From Desulfosudis oleivorans (GTDB lineage: Bacteria; Desulfobacterota; Desulfobacteria; Desulfobacterales; SURF-7), in NCBI GenBank assembly GCA_020723305.1, contig DYJC01000023.1, positions 1-64,000 of the forward strand: 64,000 nt of DNA, in the 5' to 3' direction. Below are positions 1 through 8,760 of this stretch, in pieces. The translations under genes and the position numbers were made by a program. Positions within the stretch are counted from its first letter, which is position 1; every line of letters begins with the position of its first letter. Under the pieces are notes generated by a model, which searched no databases, was not told the origin of the DNA, and worked only from the letters and a program-made list of their open reading frames with translations.

Positions 1-1113
1 AATGCCGGTAAAATTGGCCGGAAGATTCCATGACCAAGTAAGCTTGACGCCAGCCAGCAGGTTTTCATGCTGGACTGAGTCTGCTCCCTGATCCGGAATT
101 CTGAGGAGCCAGGTGTCGTTTTTGCTTGTACCATTATGACCACCGAACACTATCATCTTGTTTGTGGTGACATTACAAAAACCTGGGTAAGCTCTAGCGC
201 TTGGCACACCATTCGTTCCTGCCATATCCAGCTTTGACCATTGGTTATTGGTGAAATCATATTGCCATGTTTCATTTCCATAAGAACTTGAAGAGTACCT
301 TCCTCCGAACATTAATGCTTTATTTTCTTCAACGCTGATTATTTTTTGTCCAGCCCGACCGCTTAATGCACCTCCTACAAAAGAAGGTGCTTGTTTTGTC
401 CATACATTGTTGCTGATATTATATATCCAGGTATCATTAAAATATGTAGTGCTGTCAGCCCCACCAAACATGAGCACTTTGTTGTTTCCGGAATAAGCTA
501 AGCCAGGATGATACCGTACGGAAAGGCTTCCACCGGAAACAGTCGGAGCGAGTTTTGTCCAAGTGTCATTGTTCAGATCAAACATCCATGTTTCATTTAA
601 GTAACTGCTGCCATTATGCCCGCCAAACATTAGCGCGCGTCCGCCTCCTATATTACAAAGGGGTGCACCTTGACGGATGCCAAGAGTAACCCCTACAACT
701 GAAGGTGCCAGTTTTGTCCAACTATTATCAATGAGGTCATACAACCAGGTATCATTTAGACCAGTGCTTCCATTATATCCGCCAAACATTAAAATCTGGT
801 CGCTACCAATATAGCAAAAGCTCGGTGCATATCGTGCAGTAAGTGTTCCACCTAAAATAGTTGGGGATAAACTTATCCAACGGTTGTCATTGATGTTATA
901 CTGCCATGTATCATTCAATTGGCCGCCACCATTATAACCGCCAAACATAATTATGGTATTCTCATTGATTAGCGCAATACCCATTAAACTACGTGCCGAT
1001 AGGGTTCCACCCACAACCTCAGGATTCAAATTACTCCACTGTGCCAGAGATACAGATGCAGAAGATAATAACAAGGTGATGGCGCAAAGAAAATAAAACG
1101 GTTTTTTATACAT
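1..1113 (-). CDS. Kelch-repeat exported protein (3' end beyond window)
   Basis: The reading frame is open from an ATG at 1113-1111 to the window edge, so only the N-terminal 371 residues are visible. The start follows AGAGGAG at a good distance. Residues 1-24 form a signal peptide ending Ser-Leu-Ala, with the mature protein starting QWSN. Six consecutive ~50-residue kelch units follow, each with an (M/V)FGG motif, a NDTW/NETW motif and a conserved aromatic strand (for example FGGYNG...LNDTW). Together they predict a beta-propeller. After the sixth unit the chain changes to a sequence resembling the start of another extracellular domain, at the edge. Location is probably periplasmic or surface. 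Kelch propellers usually mediate binding, so no enzymatic role is assigned. Confidence 0.85.
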   Translation of the reverse strand, partial: MYKKPFYFLCAITLLLSSASVSLAQWSNLNPEVVGGTLSARSLMGIALINENTIIMFGGYNGGGQLNDTWQYNINDNRWISLSPTILGGTLTARYAPSFCYIGSDQILMFGGYNGSTGLNDTWLYDLIDNSWTKLAPSVVGVTLGIRQGAPLCNIGGGRALMFGGHNGSSYLNETWMFDLNNDTWTKLAPTVSGGSLSVRYHPGLAYSGNNKVLMFGGADSTTYFNDTWIYNISNNVWTKQAPSFVGGALSGRAGQKIISVEENKALMFGGRYSSSSYGNETWQYDFTNNQWSKLDMAGTNGVPSARAYPGFCNVTTNKMIVFGGHNGTSKNDTWLLRIPDQGADSVQHENLLAGVKLTWSWNLPANFTGI

Positions 1114-1466
1114 TTGGAAAGCTCCTCTTATTCTTTATTGAAAAAAGTCTGACTTTTGTGTTTGGCTTGTATGGGAGGTTGAATGAAAATTGTATTCATG
1201 CAGACTACCCAAGTAATGGATTTAGCCTATATCTCATTCAATCAAGCGATACAAGAAAAAAAAAAAATAGAAAATCCGGTTTTATTGAATAATCTTGGAT
1301 AGCTATCTTTAAATAGAACATTATTTACAAATAGTTAAATAAGGCGAAAAAATTTTAATAAGACCCCAAGCATACCTGATCAAAAAATACAAAAAGACAC
1401 TTTCAGCAATCGCAATCTTGTGCTAACGAAAAGGAAACATGCCCCAAAAAAACTGGAAATGCGGAA
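1114..1466. other. Divergent intergenic region, AT-rich
   Basis: About 350 bp separate the minus-strand kelch gene from the plus-strand regulator. It is AT-rich and must hold both promoters, but no convincing -35/-10 pair was seen. A small perfect inverted repeat (AAAAGT, 3-nt loop, ACTTTT) lies at 1143-1157, just upstream of the kelch gene. No ORF with a ribosome binding site was found. Confidence 0.5.
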
Positions 1467-4400
1467 ATGGTTCGAAGCATTCAGATTCTCAAATCCAAGA
1501 TCCGACCGCCCGTTGTCTCGGGTATCATCAGCCGGAAACGCCTGTATCCGCTTCTGTCCAGGATTGCGGAAAAAGCGCTGACAGTGGTTTCCGCCGGTGC
1601 CGGATTCGGAAAGACCACCCTCATTTCTGAGGCCGGTCAGGTCTTGCATCTGAAATCCGCCTGGTATCGGCTGGAAAAGAGCGACAACGATTTCGTAACG
1701 CTTTTGACCTATATGATCGCCGCCATCCAGACTCAATATCCGCAATTCGGCCGGAAAACGATCTTGAAAATGGAAACCGCAGAACACTCCATCCATGTGC
1801 GGGAAGCGGTTCTTGCCGGGCTAATCAATGAAATGGAAGAGGCTGTGACTGATGAGCTCATGCTGGTTTTTGATGATTATCATCTGATCAAAAACAGTGA
1901 GGAAATCAAGCGGACGATGGAATTCATCCTGATGCATCTGCCGCGCAACATACATCTGGTGATCATCAGCCGGACCGATCCGGGGCTGGCGATTTCCCGG
2001 TTGAGAGCCGGCCGCGAAGTGGTCGATATCCGCGAAACCGATCTGAACTTCACTTTGACGGAAACTAAGGAGCTCTATTCGGATTGGTCTGGGCCGGTCA
2101 TCACGGAAGAATACCTGAAAATCGTTCTTCATCAAACCGGCGGCTGGATATCCGGCTTGATTCTTTTCTACCATTCCATCCGGGATAAAGGCGCGGAGAC
2201 GATCGATCAACTGCTGAAAATCAAAACCGGCGGAAAATTTGTTTCAAATTATCTTGAAGAAAACATCTATGAACTGCAACCGCCTCAGATCCGGCATTTT
2301 CTCATCCAGACTGCCATCCTTGCCCGAATCCATCCGGAATTCAGCGATCTGCTGCTCGGCATTTCCAATTCCCGAAATATTTTGGAAAATCTGGAAAAAA
2401 ATCATCTATTCACCTTTTCCCTGGATGATGGACGGGAGTGGTTTGCCTACCATCATCTGTTTCAGGAATTCCTGCTGACAAAACTGCATGCGGATATGGA
2501 TTCGGATGCTATCAAGGCGATCCATCATAAGGCCGCCGAACTTTGGCAGCAAAAGGCCGAACCGGATCAAGCCCTGGCGCATTACCTGAAATCAGAAGAT
2601 TTCAAGACAGCCACCGCGATGTTAACCCGCATCGGACGCGATTATATCAAAGAGGGCCGCATCCAGCTGCTCATCTCCTTTATCCATCAGATGCCCAAAA
2701 AAATTATAGAACACCAGCCCTGGATTCTTTTTTCAAAAGCGGTTTGTCTGGAATTTCAGGGCAAGCGGGAAGAATCCGTTCCAATATATCATAAGGCGCT
2801 TCATGTTTTCCGGAAAAAGCTGGATTATAAGGGCGAAGGAAAGGCTCTTTTCGCCCTGGCCACCTGTTATTACACCACCGGGGATTTTTCACAGGCGGAA
2901 ACCATATTGACAGAACTTCTCGCAAAAACGGAAAAAGATCCTCAGCTCAGCGTGAATACACTGGGAAGCCTCGCTTTCATCGCTTCCCACCAGGGACGGA
3001 TGCAGGCAGCCGATGGCTATATAGCAAGGGCGGAATCCATTTTTCCCCGCCTTTCGACCCGGGCTGGCTTTGTATGGCTGTATTTTAATCAGGGATTTCG
3101 CTATTGCTTTGCAGGCGATTTCACAAAAGGTCTGGGTTATGGAAATGAAATTGAAAGAATCTGCAGGATATACGGCCTGGAAAATATCCGAGCCTATAAC
3201 TTTCATCTGATTTCCTGGTCTTACTACCATCTTGGCCTTTTTTCAGAAGGACTTCAGCATGCGCAATCCGGTCTGGCACTGGTTCAGGCCCGAGGGTATT
3301 TTGATCTGTCACGGGCCTGGCTCTTGACCGACGCTGCCTTGAATCTTCTGGGGCTTGAAAAGCAGGTTGAGGCTCAGAAGAAAATCGAAGAGGCCATCAC
3401 GATTTTCAAGGATCAGGGCAGCCGGTGGGGGGAATCATGGGCTCTTCATGTGCTGTTTGATATTTATCAGTCCAAAGGAGACATGATTGCGGCCGAGCAG
3501 TGTGCCCGCAGCGGAATCGAACGGATTCGAGGAATGAAATTGCCGCTCCAGGAAGGCAAGCTCAAAAAACGGCTGATGATCTGTCTGCAGAAAAAGGGGC
3601 TTTCCGATGAAGTCAGCGCCTTGAGCGGTGATATCCGGAAATTGCTGGAAAACACCCAATTGTATGTGGACGGCCCCCCTCGCTCCCAGACCGATTCCGT
3701 TGTTCCGGAAAGCAGGCCCTCCATACCTAAACCCGGACTGCGCATCTACCTCCTCGGAGAATTCAAGCTGCTGCGGGGCAATGAGGAAATTCCTATCGAA
3801 AAATGGAAGAGCAAAAAAGCCTTGATGCTTTTCAAATACCTGGCCTCGCGGCGGCATCATGGATACATCCCCAAAGATCTGCTGATGGAGCTGCTCTGGC
3901 CTGACCAATCCCCGGATATGACCAACAGCCGGCTGAACGATGCGCTTTCCGCCCTTCGAAAAGTCCTGGAGCCCGGCCTGATTCGTGGAAAACCATCTTC
4001 CTATCTGCTGCGCGAAGGCCATTCCTACAAGCTCGATCTGGGAGAGGACGGAATGGTGGATGCAGCTCTTTTTGAACAGACCCTTCAGGCAGCCGAGAAT
4101 GAAATATCGGCTGATCAAGCCCTGAGCATCTATCAGGAAGCCGAAGCCCTGTACCGGGGCGATTTCCTGGAAGAGGACCCTTACACAGAATGGTGCCTCG
4201 CAGAAAGAGACCGGCTGAAAGACATTTATCTCCGTTTGCTGACAAAAATCATGGAAGCCTTTGAGCAAAAATCGGATTATCCCAAGGCAGCAGCCTATGG
4301 GGAAAAATTTCTTCAGATTGATCCGTATGCGGAAGAGATCTATCAGCATCTGATGCGACAATACGCCCGGATGGGCAACCGTTCCATGATCAAGCGAACT

Positions 4401-4493
4401 TTTGAAAAATGCAAAAAGATGCTGACCCAGGATTTGGACGTTCCCCTTTCTCCGAAAACCAACGCACTCTATCGTGAATTCTTTTTGTTCTAA
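1467..4493 (+). CDS. MalT-like ATPase/TPR regulator with SARP-type (BTAD) C-terminus
   Basis: This is a 1008-residue transcription regulator. Its N-terminus resembles the STAND ATPase module of MalT/LuxR-type activators: Walker A AGAGFGKT at residues 43-50 and Walker B LMLVFDDYH at 131-139. A long alpha-helical, TPR-like middle spans roughly 400-720. From about residue 757 the chain becomes an OmpR-type winged helix (LRIYLLGEF..., KSKKALMLFKYLA, LLWPD...RLNDALSALRK), followed by a bacterial transcriptional activator domain to the end. This is the SARP/AfsR-type DNA-binding architecture, not the C-terminal LuxR HTH of MalT. The gene lies 81 bp upstream of a dehydratase operon, whose leader carries heptamer repeats typical of SARP sites, so it probably activates that operon. 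The inducer is unknown. The start is the first ATG of the frame; its ribosome site is weak. Confidence 0.85.
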   Translation: MVRSIQILKSKIRPPVVSGIISRKRLYPLLSRIAEKALTVVSAGAGFGKTTLISEAGQVLHLKSAWYRLEKSDNDFVTLLTYMIAAIQTQYPQFGRKTILKMETAEHSIHVREAVLAGLINEMEEAVTDELMLVFDDYHLIKNSEEIKRTMEFILMHLPRNIHLVIISRTDPGLAISRLRAGREVVDIRETDLNFTLTETKELYSDWSGPVITEEYLKIVLHQTGGWISGLILFYHSIRDKGAETIDQLLKIKTGGKFVSNYLEENIYELQPPQIRHFLIQTAILARIHPEFSDLLLGISNSRNILENLEKNHLFTFSLDDGREWFAYHHLFQEFLLTKLHADMDSDAIKAIHHKAAELWQQKAEPDQALAHYLKSEDFKTATAMLTRIGRDYIKEGRIQLLISFIHQMPKKIIEHQPWILFSKAVCLEFQGKREESVPIYHKALHVFRKKLDYKGEGKALFALATCYYTTGDFSQAETILTELLAKTEKDPQLSVNTLGSLAFIASHQGRMQAADGYIARAESIFPRLSTRAGFVWLYFNQGFRYCFAGDFTKGLGYGNEIERICRIYGLENIRAYNFHLISWSYYHLGLFSEGLQHAQSGLALVQARGYFDLSRAWLLTDAALNLLGLEKQVEAQKKIEEAITIFKDQGSRWGESWALHVLFDIYQSKGDMIAAEQCARSGIERIRGMKLPLQEGKLKKRLMICLQKKGLSDEVSALSGDIRKLLENTQLYVDGPPRSQTDSVVPESRPSIPKPGLRIYLLGEFKLLRGNEEIPIEKWKSKKALMLFKYLASRRHHGYIPKDLLMELLWPDQSPDMTNSRLNDALSALRKVLEPGLIRGKPSSYLLREGHSYKLDLGEDGMVDAALFEQTLQAAENEISADQALSIYQEAEALYRGDFLEEDPYTEWCLAERDRLKDIYLRLLTKIMEAFEQKSDYPKAAAYGEKFLQIDPYAEEIYQHLMRQYARMGNRSMIKRTFEKCKKMLTQDLDVPLSPKTNALYREFFLF

Positions 4494-4500
4494 AAGAAAT

Positions 4501-4544
4501 CGATTCCAGATCGATAGCAATTCGATTCCGGTCTGATAACGATT
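4501..4544 (+). promoter_or_regulatory. Four heptamer direct repeats at 11-bp period (putative SARP operator)
   Basis: Heptamers CGATTCC (4501), CGATAGC (4512), CGATTCC (4523) and TGATAAC (4534) recur exactly every 11 bp, each separated by 4 bp. The two 22-bp halves match at 16 of 22 positions. SARP-family proteins are known to bind 7-bp direct repeats with 4-bp spacers. The array lies between the SARP-type regulator and the dehydratase pair. An inverted repeat GATTGTT/AACAATC follows at 4541-4557. No clear -10 box is visible downstream. Confidence 0.6.
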
Positions 4545-4574
4545 GTTCAAAACAATCTCATGGAGGATTTTGAA

Positions 4575-5651
4575 ATGAACCAACAATTGACGATTGCGCC
4601 CAAACGGGTGGGATGGTTCTGCTCCTATGTGCCGGAAGAGATCATTCTGGCCGCCGGATGCCGGCCTGTCCGTCTGGAGGGCCGGGTTGAAAGATTCCAG
4701 GAAATCGACTCATATCTGAATGCCAATCTCTGCTTTACCATCCGCAATATTTTTGAGTCCGGTCTTACAAATCAGTATGATGATCTCAATGCCGTCATTT
4801 TTGCAAACTCCTGTGACGGAATGCGCAGGCTGTATGAGCTCTGGTCTCATTATATCCAAACTCCGACCGCTTATTTTCTGGAAATCCCCAAGAACCGGGA
4901 TGAAAACAGTGCCGCCTTTTTTTCCAGCAGCCTCCTGAACCTGAAACGTCAAATGGAGGAGGATTTTGCGATTTCCATCACCGCGGAACGTCTTGTCCAG
5001 GCCGGCATTCAGATGAATGAGCGCCGCGGAAAAATGCTGGAACTTTTCGGACGCCAGAAGTTAAGTCCGCCGCCATGCAAGGGCAGCGAACTTTACAATC
5101 TCGCCATCCAGGAGAGCAGGCTTCCCAAAAGGGACATAGATCGTAAGATTCAGTTCGCATTGGAAAAGACTTATCCAGTGCAATCTGCCGGCAAGGCTGC
5201 GCCGCGATTGCTGGTATCGGGGAACGAAGGCGCCTCTTTCACCCTTTTTCAATTGATCGAAAAAAGCGGCGCCGACGTGGTTCTGTTCGATACCTGTCGC
5301 GGGATGAATCACTACACCGGAATGGTATCCATGGAAAAGGACCCGATCCAAAGCATCGCCCGCCGCTACCTGTTTAAGCCGACCTGTGCCAGAATGCCCG
5401 GAAACGCTGAAAGAATGGAGCGACTGACCGCCCTGATCGATGAATATGCCATCGATGGCGTGGTCTACAGCGGGGTTCAATTCTGCGATTATTCCCTTTT
5501 TGAATCCGCATTGATCGAACCATTTTTGAAAGAACGCTCCTTGCCGGTGCTTTTTGTGGAAAACGATTATATCTGGTCCAACAAGGAACAGATTCGAACA
5601 AGGATCGAGGCTTTCGTGGAGATGATCCAGAACAAAAGGAGGACAGCATGA
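4575..5651 (+). CDS. 2-hydroxyacyl-CoA dehydratase / benzoyl-CoA reductase family subunit (HgdB-like), first subunit
   Basis: This 358-residue protein belongs to the 2-hydroxyglutaryl-CoA dehydratase D-component family. The hallmark N-terminal stretch WFCSYVPEEIILAAG is present, as are ANSCDGMRRLYELW and the C-terminal VQFCDYS. These give the three conserved Cys positions usually associated with [4Fe-4S] binding. The chosen ATG (4575) has GGAGG 8 nt upstream; an in-frame ATG at 4560 precedes that site and is less likely. The stop overlaps the next start by 4 nt (ATGA), implying translational coupling. Family members catalyse reductive dehydration of 2-hydroxyacyl-CoA or ring reduction of aromatic CoA esters, activated by an ATP-dependent archerase. 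No activator ATPase gene lies nearby, so substrate and activator are unknown. Confidence 0.85.
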   Translation: MNQQLTIAPKRVGWFCSYVPEEIILAAGCRPVRLEGRVERFQEIDSYLNANLCFTIRNIFESGLTNQYDDLNAVIFANSCDGMRRLYELWSHYIQTPTAYFLEIPKNRDENSAAFFSSSLLNLKRQMEEDFAISITAERLVQAGIQMNERRGKMLELFGRQKLSPPPCKGSELYNLAIQESRLPKRDIDRKIQFALEKTYPVQSAGKAAPRLLVSGNEGASFTLFQLIEKSGADVVLFDTCRGMNHYTGMVSMEKDPIQSIARRYLFKPTCARMPGNAERMERLTALIDEYAIDGVVYSGVQFCDYSLFESALIEPFLKERSLPVLFVENDYIWSNKEQIRTRIEAFVEMIQNKRRTA

Positions 5652-6853
5652 TGCAAGAACGCTATCAGATGATGCTTGACATGATCCAGGCAAGACTTTT
5701 GGAAAAACAGCGGGGTATGGATTTCTTTATTGATGCCATGTTCCGCAATGTCCTGCGTGCTTTTGATCCGGAGATCCCTACCGTCTATGTATCCGGTTAT
5801 GCCTTTCCCATGGAGCTGCTGTGGGCTTTTGATGTGACGCCGTTTGATTTTGAAATCGCCTGCAACAATCTTCCGGAAGTGATGTCCGGAAACGGGTCCG
5901 GTTTTATGCTGGAATCCGAAAAACGCGGGTATTCAAGAAATATCTGCTCTTTTGACCGGCTGATCATTGGTTGCCTGAACAAGGGTATCCTGCCCAAAGG
6001 GGATCTGTTTCTGACATCCAGCTATTACTGCCATGGCAAGGCCAAAACCAACGAAATCGTGGCTGCCCATTATGGGATGGAGAGTGTTCTTCTGGATGTG
6101 CCCAATGAAATCAACCCGGACGCAATTACCTATGTCGCCGCCCAATTGCGGAACATCGCCGCCAAGCTCGAGGCTGTTACCGGAACCAAATTGGATCCTG
6201 CGCGGCTGAAGGAATCCATCGGCCGATCCAATCAGGCCCGAGCTTCCCTCCTGACCATCTATGATTGGATGAAAAGGCGGCCTTGCCCCTGGAACGGCGT
6301 GGAAGCCTGTTTATTGGGACTGGGCGGCGCTCTCTTTTGGGGATCAACGATCCGCATGGAGATCCATCGGCTGCTCCTTGCCCAGATATCGGAACGGGTG
6401 AAAAAAGGCAAAATCATCCCCGAGGACTACCGTATCCTATGGTTTCCATGGGTGCCGGTGCAAAACACCAACATTTTCAATATTCTTACAAAAAATCGAG
6501 CCAATGTGGTCATGGCGGAAGCATCTTTTGTCTTTTGGCCGGAGCTGGATGAGAATCGTCCTTTTGAATCTCTTGCCATGAAAGCGCTGATGGATCCCCA
6601 TGTGGGCAAAGTCGAACGGCGCATACAAAACCTGGTGAAAAGCATAGACGACTACCGGATCGACGGCGTCATTCATTTCGGCACTACCTCCTGCTATCAT
6701 GAAAACGCGGCATTCCCCATGATCCGTGATGCAATCAAAAAAAAGGGAGTCCCGCTCCTCAATCTGAGCGGCGATATGTCGGATGAACGAAATTATTCTG
6801 CGTCTGAAACCGATATCCGGATTTCAGCCTTTTTGGAGTTTCTGGCCGGTTAA
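5648..6853 (+). CDS. 2-hydroxyacyl-CoA dehydratase / benzoyl-CoA reductase family subunit, second subunit
   Basis: This 401-residue protein is the partner subunit of the same family. It starts with AGGAGG just upstream of ATGATG and overlaps the previous gene by 4 nt. Family features include YVSGYAFPMELLWAFDVTPFDFE (the 'P-E-L-L-x-A' region), ICSFDR, SSYYCHGKAKTNEI and the C-terminal GTTSCYHENA, with Cys at positions expected for a cluster or substrate site. Two related subunits with a cluster each would form the usual heterodimer. The pair is followed by more than 200 bp of non-coding sequence and then an unrelated gene, so the operon appears to be only these two genes. Confidence 0.85.
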   Translation: MMQERYQMMLDMIQARLLEKQRGMDFFIDAMFRNVLRAFDPEIPTVYVSGYAFPMELLWAFDVTPFDFEIACNNLPEVMSGNGSGFMLESEKRGYSRNICSFDRLIIGCLNKGILPKGDLFLTSSYYCHGKAKTNEIVAAHYGMESVLLDVPNEINPDAITYVAAQLRNIAAKLEAVTGTKLDPARLKESIGRSNQARASLLTIYDWMKRRPCPWNGVEACLLGLGGALFWGSTIRMEIHRLLLAQISERVKKGKIIPEDYRILWFPWVPVQNTNIFNILTKNRANVVMAEASFVFWPELDENRPFESLAMKALMDPHVGKVERRIQNLVKSIDDYRIDGVIHFGTTSCYHENAAFPMIRDAIKKKGVPLLNLSGDMSDERNYSASETDIRISAFLEFLAG

Positions 6854-6914
6854 ATCGATTTTTCTCTATGAAATGCCCTGCCATGCGTTTGGGAATTTGA
6901 AACAAACAATAGTG

Positions 6915-6943
6915 TTGACTCAGAAACCGCTTTCAGATATGTT
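6915..6943 (+). promoter_or_regulatory. Putative sigma70 promoter for the diguanylate cyclase
   Basis: TTGACT (6915-6920), a 17-nt spacer and TATGTT (6938-6943) lie in the gap after the dehydratase pair and about 120 nt upstream of the cyclase start. Spacing is ideal but the -10 box is imperfect. Confidence 0.4.
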
Positions 6944-7070
6944 CATCTAAAAAAGCAAGAGTTTATCAATTTTTAAAACTCTCATCTACATATAAACATG
7001 ATATCCCTATCTTGAGATCGTTAGCCTGGATCATCCGGATAGACATAACCTTCTGTGGCTTCGTAGCATC

Positions 7071-8732
7071 ATGACTCTCAAATCCAAAATGATCTTCATT
7101 CTGATCAGTGTGTTTCTCCTATATGCGTCAATAGAGTATTTCATACAGCGTCTCATTATTTTTCCCAATTTCCTTGAGCTTGAAAAATATTCAGCGCAGC
7201 AGAACTTACAGAGATCTATTGCTGCCATCAACAGGGAAATCTTTCATCTCGATTCAAAATGCCAGGACTGGACGGCTTGGGATGACACGTATGAATTTGT
7301 AAAGTCGCACTCAAAGGACTACATTACCAGCAATCTGAATAAAGGAACTTTTACCATAAACAGCTTTAATGCTATTTTCATTTGTGATACCAACGGCCAT
7401 ACTGTCTGGGGAAAAATTTTCGATCTTACAACCAATGAAGAAATCGGGCATCAGGAGCTCTTCCAAGGATCATCGGGAGAACAATATCCACTTATTCATC
7501 CAAGCACCGTAAAAAAAACTCTCTCAAAAACAAATATTTCAGGAATACTCATGACCGGAAAAGGCCCCATGCTGATATCTTCACGCCCTATACTGACAAG
7601 CGAGAACAAGGGCCCTTCCAGGGGGCATGCTATCTTCGGACAATTCCTTTCCGTGAGCCTTAAGAAAAATCTTGTTGAACAAACTCAAGTGAATTTTACC
7701 ATCTCAACAGATAAAACTCTTATCCAGTCATTTATACGCAACGCCACAAATCCTCTTGATGCAAAATATAATTATCTCATAGACCGTGAGGATGAGCATA
7801 AACTCCATATCTATACTCTCTATAATGATATCCGGAAAAACCCGGCTTTTCTGATCAAGACAACCATACCCCGAGACATTGTGAAAAATGGTTTGTCAAC
7901 TACACGGTTCGCCCTCCTCTCTGTTTTTTTTATTGGGACAGGAGTAATGCTCATCATCATTCTGGTTATGAAAAAAACCATTATTTCCCCTATCACCAGA
8001 TTAACAGATCATGTGCTTTCTCTTTCTGAAACAAGAAATTATTCCATGCGGCTCAAGATCAAAAGAAGAGATGAAATCGGCACTCTTGCCAGAGGGTTCG
8101 ACCGAATGGTAGAAAAAATCGAGCAACAGACAGAGGAGCTGGCCAGCATCAATGATGACCTGAAAAAAGATATTGCAATGAGAATGGCGGTGGAGCGCGC
8201 ACTGCAAGAGGCTAACCGAAACCTAGATATCCTTGCAAAAATAGATGGTCTCACAAAAATGGCCAACAGGCGACAATTTGACGAAAATCTCACTCTTGAA
8301 TGGAAACGTATGAGGCGTGAAAAGTTACCGCTTTCTCTTATCATTTGCGATGTTGACTGCTTCAAGCTTTACAACGATACATACGGACATATAGCAGGTG
8401 ATGATTGCCTGAGGGCAATCGCCCAGGTTATTAAGAACAGCATGAAACGTCCTTCTGATTTTACGGCACGATACGGAGGAGAGGAGTTCGCCATCATACT
8501 TTCCAATACGGATTCCGAAGGAGCGGCGAAGATTGCAGAGATTATCCGTGCTAATATCCAGGCGCTCGGTATCCCGCATCGAACCTCTTTGGCAGCTGAT
8601 TCTGTTACCTTGAGCCTTGGTATCGCAAGTCTTATTCCAGATGAAACCTCAACCGTCGAGGATCTGTTAACTCTTGCAGACAAAGCATTATACGAGGCCA
8701 AAAGCCAAGGAAGGAACTGCTTCAAAACATGA
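7071..8732 (+). CDS. Membrane diguanylate cyclase, CHASE4-HAMP-GGDEF
   Basis: This 553-residue c-di-GMP synthase has TM1 at residues ~7-27. A periplasmic sensor resembles CHASE4 (DSKCQDWTAWDDTYEF, ~50-240), followed by TM2 at ~279-302. A HAMP linker (ISPITRLTDHVLSL...RRDEIGTLARGFDRM) and a short coiled coil precede the GGDEF domain (~390-550). The active-site motif is GGEEF at 469-473. RPSD lies exactly five residues upstream (460-463) and forms the allosteric I-site, so product inhibition is expected. No phosphodiesterase is adjacent. The ligand of the CHASE4 domain cannot be told from sequence. No strong ribosome site precedes the ATG. Confidence 0.9.
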   Translation: MTLKSKMIFILISVFLLYASIEYFIQRLIIFPNFLELEKYSAQQNLQRSIAAINREIFHLDSKCQDWTAWDDTYEFVKSHSKDYITSNLNKGTFTINSFNAIFICDTNGHTVWGKIFDLTTNEEIGHQELFQGSSGEQYPLIHPSTVKKTLSKTNISGILMTGKGPMLISSRPILTSENKGPSRGHAIFGQFLSVSLKKNLVEQTQVNFTISTDKTLIQSFIRNATNPLDAKYNYLIDREDEHKLHIYTLYNDIRKNPAFLIKTTIPRDIVKNGLSTTRFALLSVFFIGTGVMLIIILVMKKTIISPITRLTDHVLSLSETRNYSMRLKIKRRDEIGTLARGFDRMVEKIEQQTEELASINDDLKKDIAMRMAVERALQEANRNLDILAKIDGLTKMANRRQFDENLTLEWKRMRREKLPLSLIICDVDCFKLYNDTYGHIAGDDCLRAIAQVIKNSMKRPSDFTARYGGEEFAIILSNTDSEGAAKIAEIIRANIQALGIPHRTSLAADSVTLSLGIASLIPDETSTVEDLLTLADKALYEAKSQGRNCFKT

Positions 8733-8760
8733 TTCCACGAGAACAACGGTGCCGGTCCGT

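Noticed and set aside
3435..4586. 383-codon minus-strand frame opposite the end of the SARP-type regulator
   Set aside because: It lies antisense to a gene with clear domains and shows no recognisable motif; it is best explained as a codon-bias shadow.
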